A DNA stretch of 41,720 bases from QYOJ01 sp964642545. Lineage in GTDB: Bacteria > Bacteroidota > Bacteroidia > Bacteroidales > FEN-979. Made by a program: the position numbers and the translations under genes. Where the stretch lies: the NCBI GenBank assembly GCA_964642545.1, contig CAZXQU010000024.1:1-41720 (forward strand), read 5' to 3'. The notes under the pieces are model-generated. The model was not told the DNA's origin, ran no database searches, and saw nothing but the letters and a program-made list of their open reading frames with translations. Positions 30,734 to 39,230 of this stretch are shown piece after piece (the stretch's first letter is position 1; the number at the start of each line of letters is the position of its first letter).

Positions 30734-31498
30734 ATGTCACTCTTCCTCGCTTCACTCAACTCCGGAAGTAACGGAAATTGCTATTATATTGGAAATGAAG
30801 ATGATGCCGTGCTAATTGATGCCGGCCTTTCCTGCCGTGAGACCGAACGCCGGATGTCCCGTCTGGAATTATCCATTGCAAAGGTGCGCGCGATCTTTAT
30901 CTCCCACGAACATGGCGACCACATCCGCGGAGTGGAGGTACTCTCACGGAAACATGGCATCCCTGTTTACATCACCCCTGCCACCTACCATGGAAGCCGG
31001 ATGAGGCCCGATCCGTCGTTGGTGAGATCCTTCTCGGCACACGAAGCGGTGCAGGCGGGAAGCCTGACTGTTCACCCTATCTCCAAGCAGCATGACGGCA
31101 TCGACCCCTACAGCTTCTCTGTATCCTCCAATGGAACCACTGTAGGTGTCTTTACCGATATCGGGATCGCCTGCGATCAGATAGTAGAACGGTTCAGCCA
31201 GTGTCATGCCGCCTTCCTGGAAGCCAACTACGATGAAACCATGCTGCATGAGGGAAACTACCCGATCCATCTGAAAAGGCGCATCCGCGGAGGCAAGGGA
31301 CACCTTTCCAACACCCAGGCACTGGAAACTTTTATCTGGTACCGGGCCTCATTTCTGAAGTTATTGATCTTGTCACACCTTTCTGCCCACAATAACAAAC
31401 CAGAGATCGTCTCTGAGCTCTTTGCCCCGCATGCCAATGGTACCACTATTGCTATTGCTTCCCGGTACAAGGAGTCGGAGCTTTACCGCATCATGTGA
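30734..31498 (+). CDS. MBL-fold metallohydrolase (YycJ/WalJ-like)
   Basis: The product has 254 residues. It begins SLFLASLNSGSNGNCYYIG, the characteristic start of the YycJ/WalJ group, with the metal motif ISHEHGDHIRG and later TDIGIACDQI, LEANYDE and LLILSHLSAHN. The group is linked to DNA or RNA exonuclease activity and cell-wall control in Firmicutes; a nuclease-type hydrolase is the likely role here. It acts in the cytoplasm. The orphan sorting domain follows at once. Confidence 0.88.
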   Translation: MSLFLASLNSGSNGNCYYIGNEDDAVLIDAGLSCRETERRMSRLELSIAKVRAIFISHEHGDHIRGVEVLSRKHGIPVYITPATYHGSRMRPDPSLVRSFSAHEAVQAGSLTVHPISKQHDGIDPYSFSVSSNGTTVGVFTDIGIACDQIVERFSQCHAAFLEANYDETMLHEGNYPIHLKRRIRGGKGHLSNTQALETFIWYRASFLKLLILSHLSAHNNKPEIVSELFAPHANGTTIAIASRYKESELYRIM

Positions 31499-31538
31499 CG
31501 TTCCGGCCTGTAAAAGCAATTTTGTCGTTTTTACATGA

Positions 31539-31733
31539 ATGGAGAGCGCAGAAAGAGTTTCTGTACGAATCGTCAATATCGTCGGACAATTAGTGAGAGA
31601 AATGGACCTTGGCAGGATGTATGCCGGAACCCATCTAGTTTCACTGGACCTCACGGTATTGACTTCCGGAATCTATACATACAGTGTCGAATCCGGAGGG
31701 AAGCAGATATCCCGGAAGATGATGATCAGGTAA
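31539..31733 (+). pseudogene. Orphan type A T9SS C-terminal sorting domain fragment
   Basis: The 64-residue ORF reads VSVRIVNIVGQLVREMDLG, then YAGTHLVSLDLTVLTSGIY and ends GGKQISRKMMIR. This is the standard T9SS type A domain (Gly-x-x-V, SGIY, K-M-x-x-R ending), but no passenger protein or signal peptide precedes it: 41 bp upstream is the MBL gene stop. It looks like the surviving 3' end of a deleted secreted-protein gene. Confidence 0.7.
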
Positions 31734-31803
31734 GTTTCTGATTTTCTGAGATTAAAATATGTTAAAGATTTAATATTTCTGCTAATTTGGTGCATTTCTG
31801 TCG

Positions 31804-31811
31804 TACCTTTG
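31804..31811 (+). promoter_or_regulatory. TAnnTTTG -7 element for the NMO-like gene
   Basis: TACCTTTG lies 15 nt before CTG 31827 and 9 nt before ATT 31821; TTTG at 31786-31789 lies 14 nt upstream. Confidence 0.6.
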
Positions 31812-31826
31812 TAGAAATTTATTCCC

Positions 31827-32939
31827 CTGAAAAAGCTTTCAATCGGTGATTTTAAGATTCGTGTTCCCATTGTACAGGGTGGGATGGGTGTTGGTGTCTC
31901 ATTGTCGGGACTTGCCTCTGCCGTTGCGAATGAAGGAGGCGTTGGTGTCATCTCCAGCGCTGGCCTTGGACTCCTGTACAAGAAAATCTCTTCTGACTTT
32001 CTTGAAGCGAGTATTTACGGTCTGAAAGAGGAGATCCGCCTGGCCAGGGAGAAGACAAAAGGGATCATAGGTGTGAATATCATGGTAGCCATGTCAAATT
32101 TTGTTGATATGGTGAAAACATCCATAGCCGAGAAGATCGATGTCATTTTTGCCGGGGCAGGATTGCCTTTTGAACTCCCATCCTACCTCACAAAAGATAG
32201 TACGACCAAACTGGTTCCGATCGTATCTTCGGCACGTGCTGCAAAACTGATCTGTGACAAGTGGATCAGCAAATACAATTACCTCCCGGATGCCATTGTG
32301 GTAGAGGGCCCGAAAGCGGGCGGGCATCTTGGCTTCAAGGCCGAACAGATCGACGATGAGACTTATTCTCTGGAGAACCTGATCCCTGAAGTAGTTAGTA
32401 TATTGAAACCTTTTGAGAAACAATTCGGTCGCAAGATTCCAGTCATTGCTGCCGGAGGAATCTATACCGGCGAAGACATTTATAATATCATGAAGTTGGG
32501 AGCGGCCGGCGTTCAAATGGGGACGATTTTTGTCACCACAAACGAATGTGATGCTTCCAATGGATTTAAACAAGCTTACCTTGGCGCCAAACAAGAAGAT
32601 ATAGGAATCATTAAAAGTCCGGTTGGCATGCCTGGCCGGGCTATCTTTAACGGCTTCCTGGAGAAGGTAAGGCAGGGGAAAAAACAACCCATAACCTGTC
32701 CCTTCAAATGCATCCGAACCTGCGACGTTACATCCAGCCCCTATTGCATCATCATTGCACTCATAAATGCAGTAAAAGGTAATTTCAATGGCGGATATGC
32801 ATTCGCCGGCACCAATGCCTTCAAAGCCACATCGATCATCTCCGTTAAAGAGACTTTCACTAACCTGTTGAAGGAGTTCAAGGAGAAGGCAAAATCACTG
32901 AAGCAGATATCCGGGGGCAATCTCCCTCAGGGGATGTAA
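31827..32939 (+). CDS. Nitronate-monooxygenase-like FMN enzyme with non-ATG start
   Basis: The family starts near 'KKLxIGDLxVxIPIxQGGMG', and here KKLSIGDFKIRVPIVQGGMGV is encoded from 31830. The first ATG (31884) would delete this FMN-binding start, so initiation must be at CTG 31827 or ATT 31821 just after the promoter. The resulting 370 residues form a TIM barrel with AVANEGGVGVISSAG, IVVEGPKAGGHLG, IPVIAAGGIYTG and GAAGVQMGTIFV. It is related to nitronate monooxygenase/FabK (2-nitropropane dioxygenase family). A Cys-rich stretch (CPFKCIRTCDVTSSPYC) near the C-terminus is also seen in longer members. The substrate is unknown. Confidence 0.85.
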   Translation: MKKLSIGDFKIRVPIVQGGMGVGVSLSGLASAVANEGGVGVISSAGLGLLYKKISSDFLEASIYGLKEEIRLAREKTKGIIGVNIMVAMSNFVDMVKTSIAEKIDVIFAGAGLPFELPSYLTKDSTTKLVPIVSSARAAKLICDKWISKYNYLPDAIVVEGPKAGGHLGFKAEQIDDETYSLENLIPEVVSILKPFEKQFGRKIPVIAAGGIYTGEDIYNIMKLGAAGVQMGTIFVTTNECDASNGFKQAYLGAKQEDIGIIKSPVGMPGRAIFNGFLEKVRQGKKQPITCPFKCIRTCDVTSSPYCIIIALINAVKGNFNGGYAFAGTNAFKATSIISVKETFTNLLKEFKEKAKSLKQISGGNLPQGM

Positions 32940-33000
32940 ATACAACTTTGATCATCCTCAATCCCCTGAAACCCATGTTGCATGAAAAGGGGAAATTCCT

Positions 33001-34524
33001 TTATTGCTCAATTCCAAATGGCTGCCCGGTTTCATGGCAGATAATTTGTACGAGATCCCTCGCCGATTTCACGGCCACCGGAAGTCCACCTCCCGGAATA
33101 GACCAATGACCTGTATAGTACAAGCTTTTAAGCCCTGGTAGTGTAGGCTTAACAGGGGATCTGGCCAAAATATTTTTCCCCGGCAGCCAACCCTGTGCTG
33201 AACCTTTCCAGTTGTTGGTATAGCGGAAAAAACTGGCTGGCGTTGCAACATCAACCTCTTCAACAAACTCTTTTATTCTGCCGAATCTTTTCTCTAACAG
33301 GTTAATTACGCTTTCAGAGAACTCCATTTTTTTCACATTATAAGTTGTTCTGTCACGCTTCCATAGATCGATCCAGTAGTCGGCTTTCATCGTATAAAAG
33401 CTTATCGTGACTACCGTTTTTCCTTGCGGTGCCAACGTTGGGTCATAATTGTAGATGTGCGCTTCAAGCCGGGAGTAAGATGTCCCATCGGGTGAGACCA
33501 GATCCTTGTCAACCGGAAACCTCAGGAAATGAGATTCTTCGTAAAATTCCCTGTTGATGCCAAGGGAGACAATAACGAGGGAATAGTACACCTTCAGCTT
33601 CTCCTGAAGCCCCAATTTCCTGATTGTCTTATTTATATACTTGCCGTCAAGCGCATCAAAGAGGGTAAAATGCCAGTCGGCGGCTGATACGACCAGATCT
33701 GACTCAATGCTCTCTCCATTCTGAAGCAGGAGGCCTGCTGCCTGATGATTCTCTACCAGAATTTTTTTAACGGGGGAATGATATTGAATCTGGCCTCCAA
33801 GGGCCAAGTACTTCTCTTTCAATTTCTCCACAAACAAACTAGCCCCACCAACAGGATATCCGGCTGCATGTAAATCGCTATTGGCAAGCGGCATTGTGAT
33901 GATCATCAAAGGAAGTTCCTCCCCGTCGAAGAGCAATTCAAACGCCTCTCGTAAAAACGGGCTTTTAAGCTTCCGTGCAAATGAATAATTGGTCTCTTTT
34001 CGGATCCTGTTCAGGAACCAAAGCAATGGAAGATACCTGATATAGCCGGCCTTTTCCTTTAAAGGCAAAAGTTGAGGAACCTTTTTGATCATGGGGGGGA
34101 TCTCAAACGACTGCATTTTCCTCATGGTATGGATCAGCCTGGCAATCTCTGGTTGATCCTCAGGTGAAATATCAATCAAGTAATTCCTGAGTTTCTCGAG
34201 GTTCGTGTAGAGGTGAAATATTTTCTCTCCGGATGGATTTTGGGTCTCCCTGACTTCAATATCTAACCGGCTCTCATGTGTAATAAAATCAATGGAAGGC
34301 ATATCCAGCAGTTCTGACCATAGCTGGTAAAATGGATTTGCAGGTCCCGAACCCAGCATCCACTGAAACCCGCTTTCAAAGGTATACTCCCCTCGTTTCC
34401 AACTGATGCATAGACCACCCGGGCGATCGTTCTGTTCAAAGATTGTAGTATGAAAGCCACTCATTTGCAGATAACAACCTGCAGCAAGCCCCGACACACC
34501 AGCTCCGATAATGGAAACGTTCAT
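33001..34524 (-). CDS. CrtI/CrtO-like FAD-dependent oxidoreductase
   Basis: The product has 507 residues. The N-terminal dinucleotide-binding site MNVSIIGAGVSGLAAGCYL is followed by FEQNDRPGGLC, and the C-terminal FAD signature is YYTGHWSIPGGGLPVAV. This is the phytoene desaturase/carotenoid isomerase/all-trans-retinol saturase superfamily. No carotenoid genes are nearby, so the substrate may be a carotenoid or another polyene or lipid. No signal peptide. It shares a divergent promoter region with the outer-membrane protein gene at 34613. Confidence 0.85.
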   Translation of the reverse strand: MNVSIIGAGVSGLAAGCYLQMSGFHTTIFEQNDRPGGLCISWKRGEYTFESGFQWMLGSGPANPFYQLWSELLDMPSIDFITHESRLDIEVRETQNPSGEKIFHLYTNLEKLRNYLIDISPEDQPEIARLIHTMRKMQSFEIPPMIKKVPQLLPLKEKAGYIRYLPLLWFLNRIRKETNYSFARKLKSPFLREAFELLFDGEELPLMIITMPLANSDLHAAGYPVGGASLFVEKLKEKYLALGGQIQYHSPVKKILVENHQAAGLLLQNGESIESDLVVSAADWHFTLFDALDGKYINKTIRKLGLQEKLKVYYSLVIVSLGINREFYEESHFLRFPVDKDLVSPDGTSYSRLEAHIYNYDPTLAPQGKTVVTISFYTMKADYWIDLWKRDRTTYNVKKMEFSESVINLLEKRFGRIKEFVEEVDVATPASFFRYTNNWKGSAQGWLPGKNILARSPVKPTLPGLKSLYYTGHWSIPGGGLPVAVKSARDLVQIICHETGQPFGIEQ

Positions 34525-34541
34525 AGTGGTTACATAAACAT

Positions 34542-34569
34542 CAAAAGTAACAAAATGTTGCTATCTTTA
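34542..34569. promoter_or_regulatory. Divergent -7 elements between the FAD enzyme and OMP genes
   Basis: On the minus strand TACTTTTG lies at 34542-34549, 17 nt before the ATG at 34524. On the plus strand TATCTTTA (one mismatch) lies at 34562-34569, 43 nt before the ATG at 34613. The two elements are only 12 bp apart. Confidence 0.5.
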
Positions 34570-34612
34570 CCCACGAAGACAGAAATCAAGTAATCATCAA
34601 ACTCAAGTCATC

Positions 34613-35230
34613 ATGAAAAAATTCCTTCTTCTTCTAGGTGTTGTTTTGTTTACCGCCAGTGTTTCATTCGGTCAGTTTGCGTTAGGGATCAAAGTCGGTT
34701 ATAATGCGAATAAGCTAAGCACCAACAGTGACAGTATTAAATCCCAATTCAATAGTGGCTTCCATGTTGGGATCTGGTCACATATTGGTAAACGTCTCTA
34801 TTTTGCCCCTGAACTTAACTATACATTGAGTGGAGCCCAGTTTACAGGTGAAGGAAAATTGTCTACCTCTAACTGGAAGCAGAAAGTCACAATAGGCAGC
34901 GTTAATATCCCACTTATGCTTGGATTCAAGATCATTCATTCGGGTGTTCTTACCTGGAGAATTGAACTGGGCCCTGAAGCCTCTTTTATGGTCAATAAAA
35001 AGGTTAAGGATGAGAATTCTGTGATCGGTCCTATTACCGAATCAAGCTTAAAAGATGTGAACTGGTATATTATGGGTGGAACAGGTATCGATGTCCTTTT
35101 CCTTGCATTTGATATCCGCTATAAATACGGATTGAATAAGATGATTACAGATGTTGGGAACTGGGAATTCAATTCCAACAACGGAATGTTCCTTGTCTCT
35201 GTCGGCTTTAAAATATTTGGGAAGAAGTAA
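34613..35230 (+). CDS. Outer-membrane beta-barrel protein (PorT-like)
   Basis: The product has 205 residues, with a Sec signal peptide (about 1-20, ending SFGQ), then alternating beta strands with aromatic girdles: LGIKVGYNANKL, FHVGIWSHIGKRLYFAPEL, ISVNIPLMLGFKI-like strands, and a final NGMFLVSVGFKIFGKK. This is the 8-strand barrel type 'porin family/outer membrane beta-barrel' common in Bacteroidota. Function unknown. The TonB-dependent receptor gene starts 40 bp downstream. Confidence 0.85.
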   Translation: MKKFLLLLGVVLFTASVSFGQFALGIKVGYNANKLSTNSDSIKSQFNSGFHVGIWSHIGKRLYFAPELNYTLSGAQFTGEGKLSTSNWKQKVTIGSVNIPLMLGFKIIHSGVLTWRIELGPEASFMVNKKVKDENSVIGPITESSLKDVNWYIMGGTGIDVLFLAFDIRYKYGLNKMITDVGNWEFNSNNGMFLVSVGFKIFGKK

Positions 35231-35242
35231 ACGAGTTCTTCG

Positions 35243-35250
35243 TACATTTG
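35243..35250 (+). promoter_or_regulatory. TAnnTTTG -7 element for the TonB-dependent receptor
   Basis: TACATTTG lies 20 nt before the ATG at 35271; it excludes the longer in-frame ORF from 35151, which overlaps the upstream gene. Confidence 0.6.
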
Positions 35251-35270
35251 TATCTATAAAATATAGATGT

Positions 35271-37406
35271 ATGAAGTCCCTTTCTTTCTCTGCAATTCTT
35301 GTCTTTCTTCTGCTGGGGAGCACAACAGTTTTTTCTCAGCAGATCACACTGACCGATTCTGTCACAGCTCCAGAAGATACCCTTTTTCGCGAGTTGGATG
35401 AAGTGGTGATCACTGCCACCCGCGTTCCCGAACGCATTATCGACATCCCTTATTCTGTAGTTCGGCTCAACTATTCGAACTATCAGTTCGACCGTAAGAT
35501 AGGTGCCAACGATATGCTCTCTTCTGTACCCGGACTCTTTCTCCAATCCAGGTATGGGAATCATGATGTCAGATTTTCGATACGAGGCTTCGGGAGTCGC
35601 TCCAATTCAGGCATCAGAGGCATCCGGATTTTGCTTGACGACATTCCAGAGTCGGAACCCGATGGTCAGACCCGTATCGAAGCCATTGACTTCAACTCCA
35701 TCGGGCGGATCGAAATTGTTAAGGGGAACGCCTCTTCACTCTATACCAATGCTCCGGGAGGTGTAGCGAATTTTATCAACGACATTGAGTTTGATAACTC
35801 CTCACTGGTTCAGTTCAACCAGTTTGGATCGTTCGGACTTTTCCGGAATGGCATCAAAGCGGCAGTTCGTACCGACAAATACCGACTCCTCAATACCTAC
35901 AGTTATCAAAACTATAATGGTTACAGGGAGCACAACAACGAATACTGGCATATCCTAAACACAGTCGTAGAGACTACACCTTCGGAACATACCCGCCTTA
36001 CCATACTTTTCTACTTTGTGGATGGCATGATCAAGCTTCCGGGCTCGCTGACAAAAGCTGAGTTTGAACAGGACCCCTGGCAGGCCAATCCGAAATCGGT
36101 GAGCCGCGATGAAAAGCGAATCACCACAAAAGGGAGGATTGGGATTCGGTACAACGCCACATTCGGTAAAAAACTGAACAATGACATTGAGATAACTACC
36201 TACGGGACAATTAAGTATTTTGAACGGACCTCACGGGAATACAGGATCATCAACCGATATGGGTTGGGGCTCAGCGGGAAGTATATCCTCCGGCACCGGT
36301 TTGGCAACCGGACAAACGAGTTCATGGTTGGGGGCGACATTTTTGCGCAACCAGCCCGTTCAGAATATTATGAAAATATCAATGGACAACGAGGGGATCA
36401 GATTAATCAACTCACATCCGAAAATATCGGGAACAAAGGGTTCTTCATCTCCGATAACTTTGAGATTCTCCCCGATAAAATGTTTGTGCTCGTGACAGGC
36501 AGATATGACAATGTGGGCTATCACCTGGAGGAGGAGACACTTCCTTCCCGCAAGGACCAGCTGAGGTACCAGGCTTTTACACCCAAAATTGCATTGAATT
36601 ACAAGATCCTGCCTCTGATGGCTGTTTACGGTTCTTTCGGGTACAGTTTTGATGCTCCGGCGGGTAATGAACTTGACAGCCCTGACCCACAGTTTCTGTT
36701 CAATAGTGACCTGAAGCCCCAGGAGTCACAGAATTTTGAGGCTGGAATCAAGGGGAAGCTATACCAGAGAGATTCCCGATGGTTCAAACGCGTATTGTTT
36801 GAAGCTACCGGATTTTATATCATTGTCGACAATGAAATTGTTCCCTATGAGGTGCTCGGGGATGTGTATTTCAGGAATGCTGCCAAAACGCACAGGTTAG
36901 GAACCGAGTTGGGAGGGTTGGTGGAGATTTGGAAGAACCTCAACTTCGAAGCCTCCTACACCTGGTCCCATTTCAGATATCAGGATTATATTGCCAGAAC
37001 TATTGAAGTTGATTCCCTGGGAAATTTTATTCATACTGATCAGGACTTCTCTGGAAATATTGTTCCCAGTGTTCCCGTCCATAATCTCTATTTAGCGCTC
37101 TCATACGCTCATCCTTTTGGGAAACACTTCAACATTTTTGCCAAAGCGAGCTACCAGGGCATCAGTGGCCTTTGGGTCGATGACGCCAACACCGACAAAA
37201 CAGCTTCTTACAACCTTCTTAATAGTGTTGTTGGAGTGGATATGCGATTTGGAAAATTCAGTCTGATGCTCTCGGGCGGAGTGAACAACATCTTCGATGT
37301 GACCTACGTGGGCTTTACCAACACCAACTCTGCAGATAAAAGATTCTACGAAGCCGGTGCGCCACGTGACTATTTTGCCTCCATTAACGTTGGGTACAGG
37401 TTTTGA
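35271..37406 (+). CDS. TonB-dependent outer-membrane receptor
   Basis: The product has 711 residues from the ATG at 35271, with a Sec signal peptide (MKSLSFSAILVFLLLGSTTV) and a TonB-box-like DEVVITATR. The plug domain (about 45-160) includes FSIRGFGSRSNSGIRGI, LLDDIPESEPDG and IEIVKGNASSLYTNAPGG, and is followed by a 22-strand barrel ending in an aromatic C-terminus (SINVGYRF). The plug resembles siderophore/FecA-type receptors rather than SusC, and no SusD gene is adjacent. It imports iron complexes or another small ligand; the choice cannot be made from sequence. Confidence 0.9.
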   Translation: MKSLSFSAILVFLLLGSTTVFSQQITLTDSVTAPEDTLFRELDEVVITATRVPERIIDIPYSVVRLNYSNYQFDRKIGANDMLSSVPGLFLQSRYGNHDVRFSIRGFGSRSNSGIRGIRILLDDIPESEPDGQTRIEAIDFNSIGRIEIVKGNASSLYTNAPGGVANFINDIEFDNSSLVQFNQFGSFGLFRNGIKAAVRTDKYRLLNTYSYQNYNGYREHNNEYWHILNTVVETTPSEHTRLTILFYFVDGMIKLPGSLTKAEFEQDPWQANPKSVSRDEKRITTKGRIGIRYNATFGKKLNNDIEITTYGTIKYFERTSREYRIINRYGLGLSGKYILRHRFGNRTNEFMVGGDIFAQPARSEYYENINGQRGDQINQLTSENIGNKGFFISDNFEILPDKMFVLVTGRYDNVGYHLEEETLPSRKDQLRYQAFTPKIALNYKILPLMAVYGSFGYSFDAPAGNELDSPDPQFLFNSDLKPQESQNFEAGIKGKLYQRDSRWFKRVLFEATGFYIIVDNEIVPYEVLGDVYFRNAAKTHRLGTELGGLVEIWKNLNFEASYTWSHFRYQDYIARTIEVDSLGNFIHTDQDFSGNIVPSVPVHNLYLALSYAHPFGKHFNIFAKASYQGISGLWVDDANTDKTASYNLLNSVVGVDMRFGKFSLMLSGGVNNIFDVTYVGFTNTNSADKRFYEAGAPRDYFASINVGYRF

Positions 37407-37439
37407 TACCCACCCCCGGCCTCTCCCTGAAAATTATAG

Positions 37440-37447
37440 TATATTTG
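37440..37447 (+). promoter_or_regulatory. TAnnTTTG -7 element before the Asp-box T9SS protein
   Basis: TATATTTG lies 75 nt before the proposed TTG start at 37523. Confidence 0.5.
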
Positions 37448-37522
37448 AAAAAAATATCCGCGAAGATCATCGACTATCCGTGTTTTCTGCGTTCTATTGG
37501 AAAATTGAGAAAAGCTACTACA

Positions 37523-39148
37523 TTGAAAATAGCACTCCAAACGATTTTTTTTACATTGCTTTTTTTGTCCCATGAATTATTGGCACAAGATGATCCAGTT
37601 TCCCTGAGATTTGGGAACAACTACCGCCTTTACCCCAGTACTATCAACCAAACGGAGGTATTTATCGTTAAGAGTCCCCTGGATCAGGATATCCTCTTCT
37701 CTTCCTGTAATACCCTTAACTTCATCCCCTTCTTTATCAGTGAAGGGATTTACACAACGACCAACGGCGGTCAAAGCTGGCAGGGAAACGACACGTGTAC
37801 AGGAACACCCATCGAATTTCATGGCGGGGACCCGGGGATAACCATCGACAAAAATGGAACGTTTATTCTCACCCGGCTTGGGCGTTCGCCGTTTACAGGA
37901 CTTTATTCGCATTACTCAACGGATAACGGCAGTACGTGGTCGGCCCAGAAGGTGATCTCGACCGACGATCTGGAACGCGCTGCCATTATTTCTGATACCG
38001 ATCCGGCCAGTGCTTATTATGGCCGTACCTATGCTGCCTGGGTGAAATTTGCTCCCCCATTCTCATTGATGCATGCATTTACAGATGACCCGGCAGGAAG
38101 CTGGAGTATTCCTACACCTGTAAACAACCCTTCCAACCGAAGTGCAGGAGGAGACCTTGCCATGGGTCCAAACGGTGAGGTTTACGTTTGCTGGGCAGGA
38201 GTCACTGGCGTTACACCTTTCAAAGAGATCCTTGTTGGATTCGCCTCCACTTTATCTGGAGGAGCAGAATGGAATCTAACGGAGCATGCATTCACGGTTA
38301 ATGGCATCACAGGTATTCTTCCAAACAAAGACAACATCCGGGTCAATGGATTACCCAACATGGATGTCGACCTTTCCGGGGGTCCTCGAAGTGGATGGAT
38401 CTATATTGTGACCGGACAAAAAAATTTACCGCCATCGGGGAGCGATCCCGACGTCATTCTCAATCGATCCAGTGATGGTGGTCTGACCTGGTCGGCCGGC
38501 ATCCGGGTAAACCAGGATCCCCTAAACAACGGGAAGGAGCAATATTTCCCAACAGTACATGTGGACCGTTATGGAGCTGTAAATGTAATTTTTTACGACG
38601 ACCGGCAAACCACCAGCGATTCAGCTGGCATCACTCTTGCCCGTTCAACCGATGGTGGGGATTCATGGATAGAATATGAGTTGAGTGACCACAACTTCAG
38701 GCCGACACCGATTGGCGGATTGGGGCAGGGGTATCAGGGTGACAATATCGACATCACCTCCACCGACAGCGCCCTTTGGCCGGTTTGGATGGATAACTCA
38801 ACAGGGATATACCAGATCTGGACAGCACCAGTAGAGTTCTCGGCTATTCAGGGGATTGACAACCGGATACCGGATGCCGGATTCCGGATCTTTCCCAATC
38901 CAACCTCAGGAATTACGAATTACGAATTACGAATTACGAATGAAAGTGATGTTTATTTGGGCATGTATGACCTTACCGGAACCTTGGTGGAAGAGGTTAT
39001 TCATGAACAGCTGAGACCTGGAACCTATAATAAAACTTTTAATTTCAAAACGGGATACGAGGGGGTCGGATTGGTTCCTGGGATTTACTTTATTCGTTTA
39101 ACTGTTAACGGTCAATCCACTACGGAAAAACTTGTTTACCTGAATTGA
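37523..39148 (+). CDS. Sialidase-fold (Asp-box) secreted protein with T9SS domain
   Basis: The product has 541 residues from TTG at 37523, chosen because it begins a Sec signal peptide (KIALQTIFFTLLFLSHELLAQ) and there is no ATG; the longer ORF to 37403 would also use TTG. Asp boxes (S-x-D-x-G-x-T-W) are TTTNGGQSW, STDNGSTWS, RSSDGGLTWS and RSTDGGDSW, giving a six-bladed propeller. The C-terminal about 85 residues (FRIFPNPTSG to KLVYLN) are a type A sorting domain. Catalytic Arg/Tyr/Glu of true sialidases cannot be assigned, so enzymatic activity is uncertain. The linker just after PNPTSG is encoded by a 28-bp ATTACGA array. Confidence 0.82.
   Translation: MKIALQTIFFTLLFLSHELLAQDDPVSLRFGNNYRLYPSTINQTEVFIVKSPLDQDILFSSCNTLNFIPFFISEGIYTTTNGGQSWQGNDTCTGTPIEFHGGDPGITIDKNGTFILTRLGRSPFTGLYSHYSTDNGSTWSAQKVISTDDLERAAIISDTDPASAYYGRTYAAWVKFAPPFSLMHAFTDDPAGSWSIPTPVNNPSNRSAGGDLAMGPNGEVYVCWAGVTGVTPFKEILVGFASTLSGGAEWNLTEHAFTVNGITGILPNKDNIRVNGLPNMDVDLSGGPRSGWIYIVTGQKNLPPSGSDPDVILNRSSDGGLTWSAGIRVNQDPLNNGKEQYFPTVHVDRYGAVNVIFYDDRQTTSDSAGITLARSTDGGDSWIEYELSDHNFRPTPIGGLGQGYQGDNIDITSTDSALWPVWMDNSTGIYQIWTAPVEFSAIQGIDNRIPDAGFRIFPNPTSGITNYELRITNESDVYLGMYDLTGTLVEEVIHEQLRPGTYNKTFNFKTGYEGVGLVPGIYFIRLTVNGQSTTEKLVYLN
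38912..38939 (+). repeat. Heptamer array, unit ATTACGA, 4 perfect copies, at a T9SS linker
   Basis: Four perfect ATTACGA units are translated in frame as ITNYELRITNE-type sequence at the start of the sorting domain of the Asp-box protein. Confidence 0.97.
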
Positions 39149-39230
39149 CCTTCTTCGTGTACTTGGTGCCTCCGTGTCTTCGTGGTGATTTTTTGGCACC
39201 AAAACACTAAAACTCAAAAACAATTAAATC
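39149..39230. repeat. Convergent intergenic region with 8-9 bp periodic repeats
   Basis: From 39151 GTG recurs every 8-9 bp (as in TTCGTG, TTGGTG, TCCGTG, TTCGTG). From 39198 there are three 8-bp units (ACCAAAAC, ACTAAAAC, TCAAAAAC). GGTGCC and GGCACC also form an inverted pair (39165-39170, 39195-39200). No gene. Confidence 0.5.
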
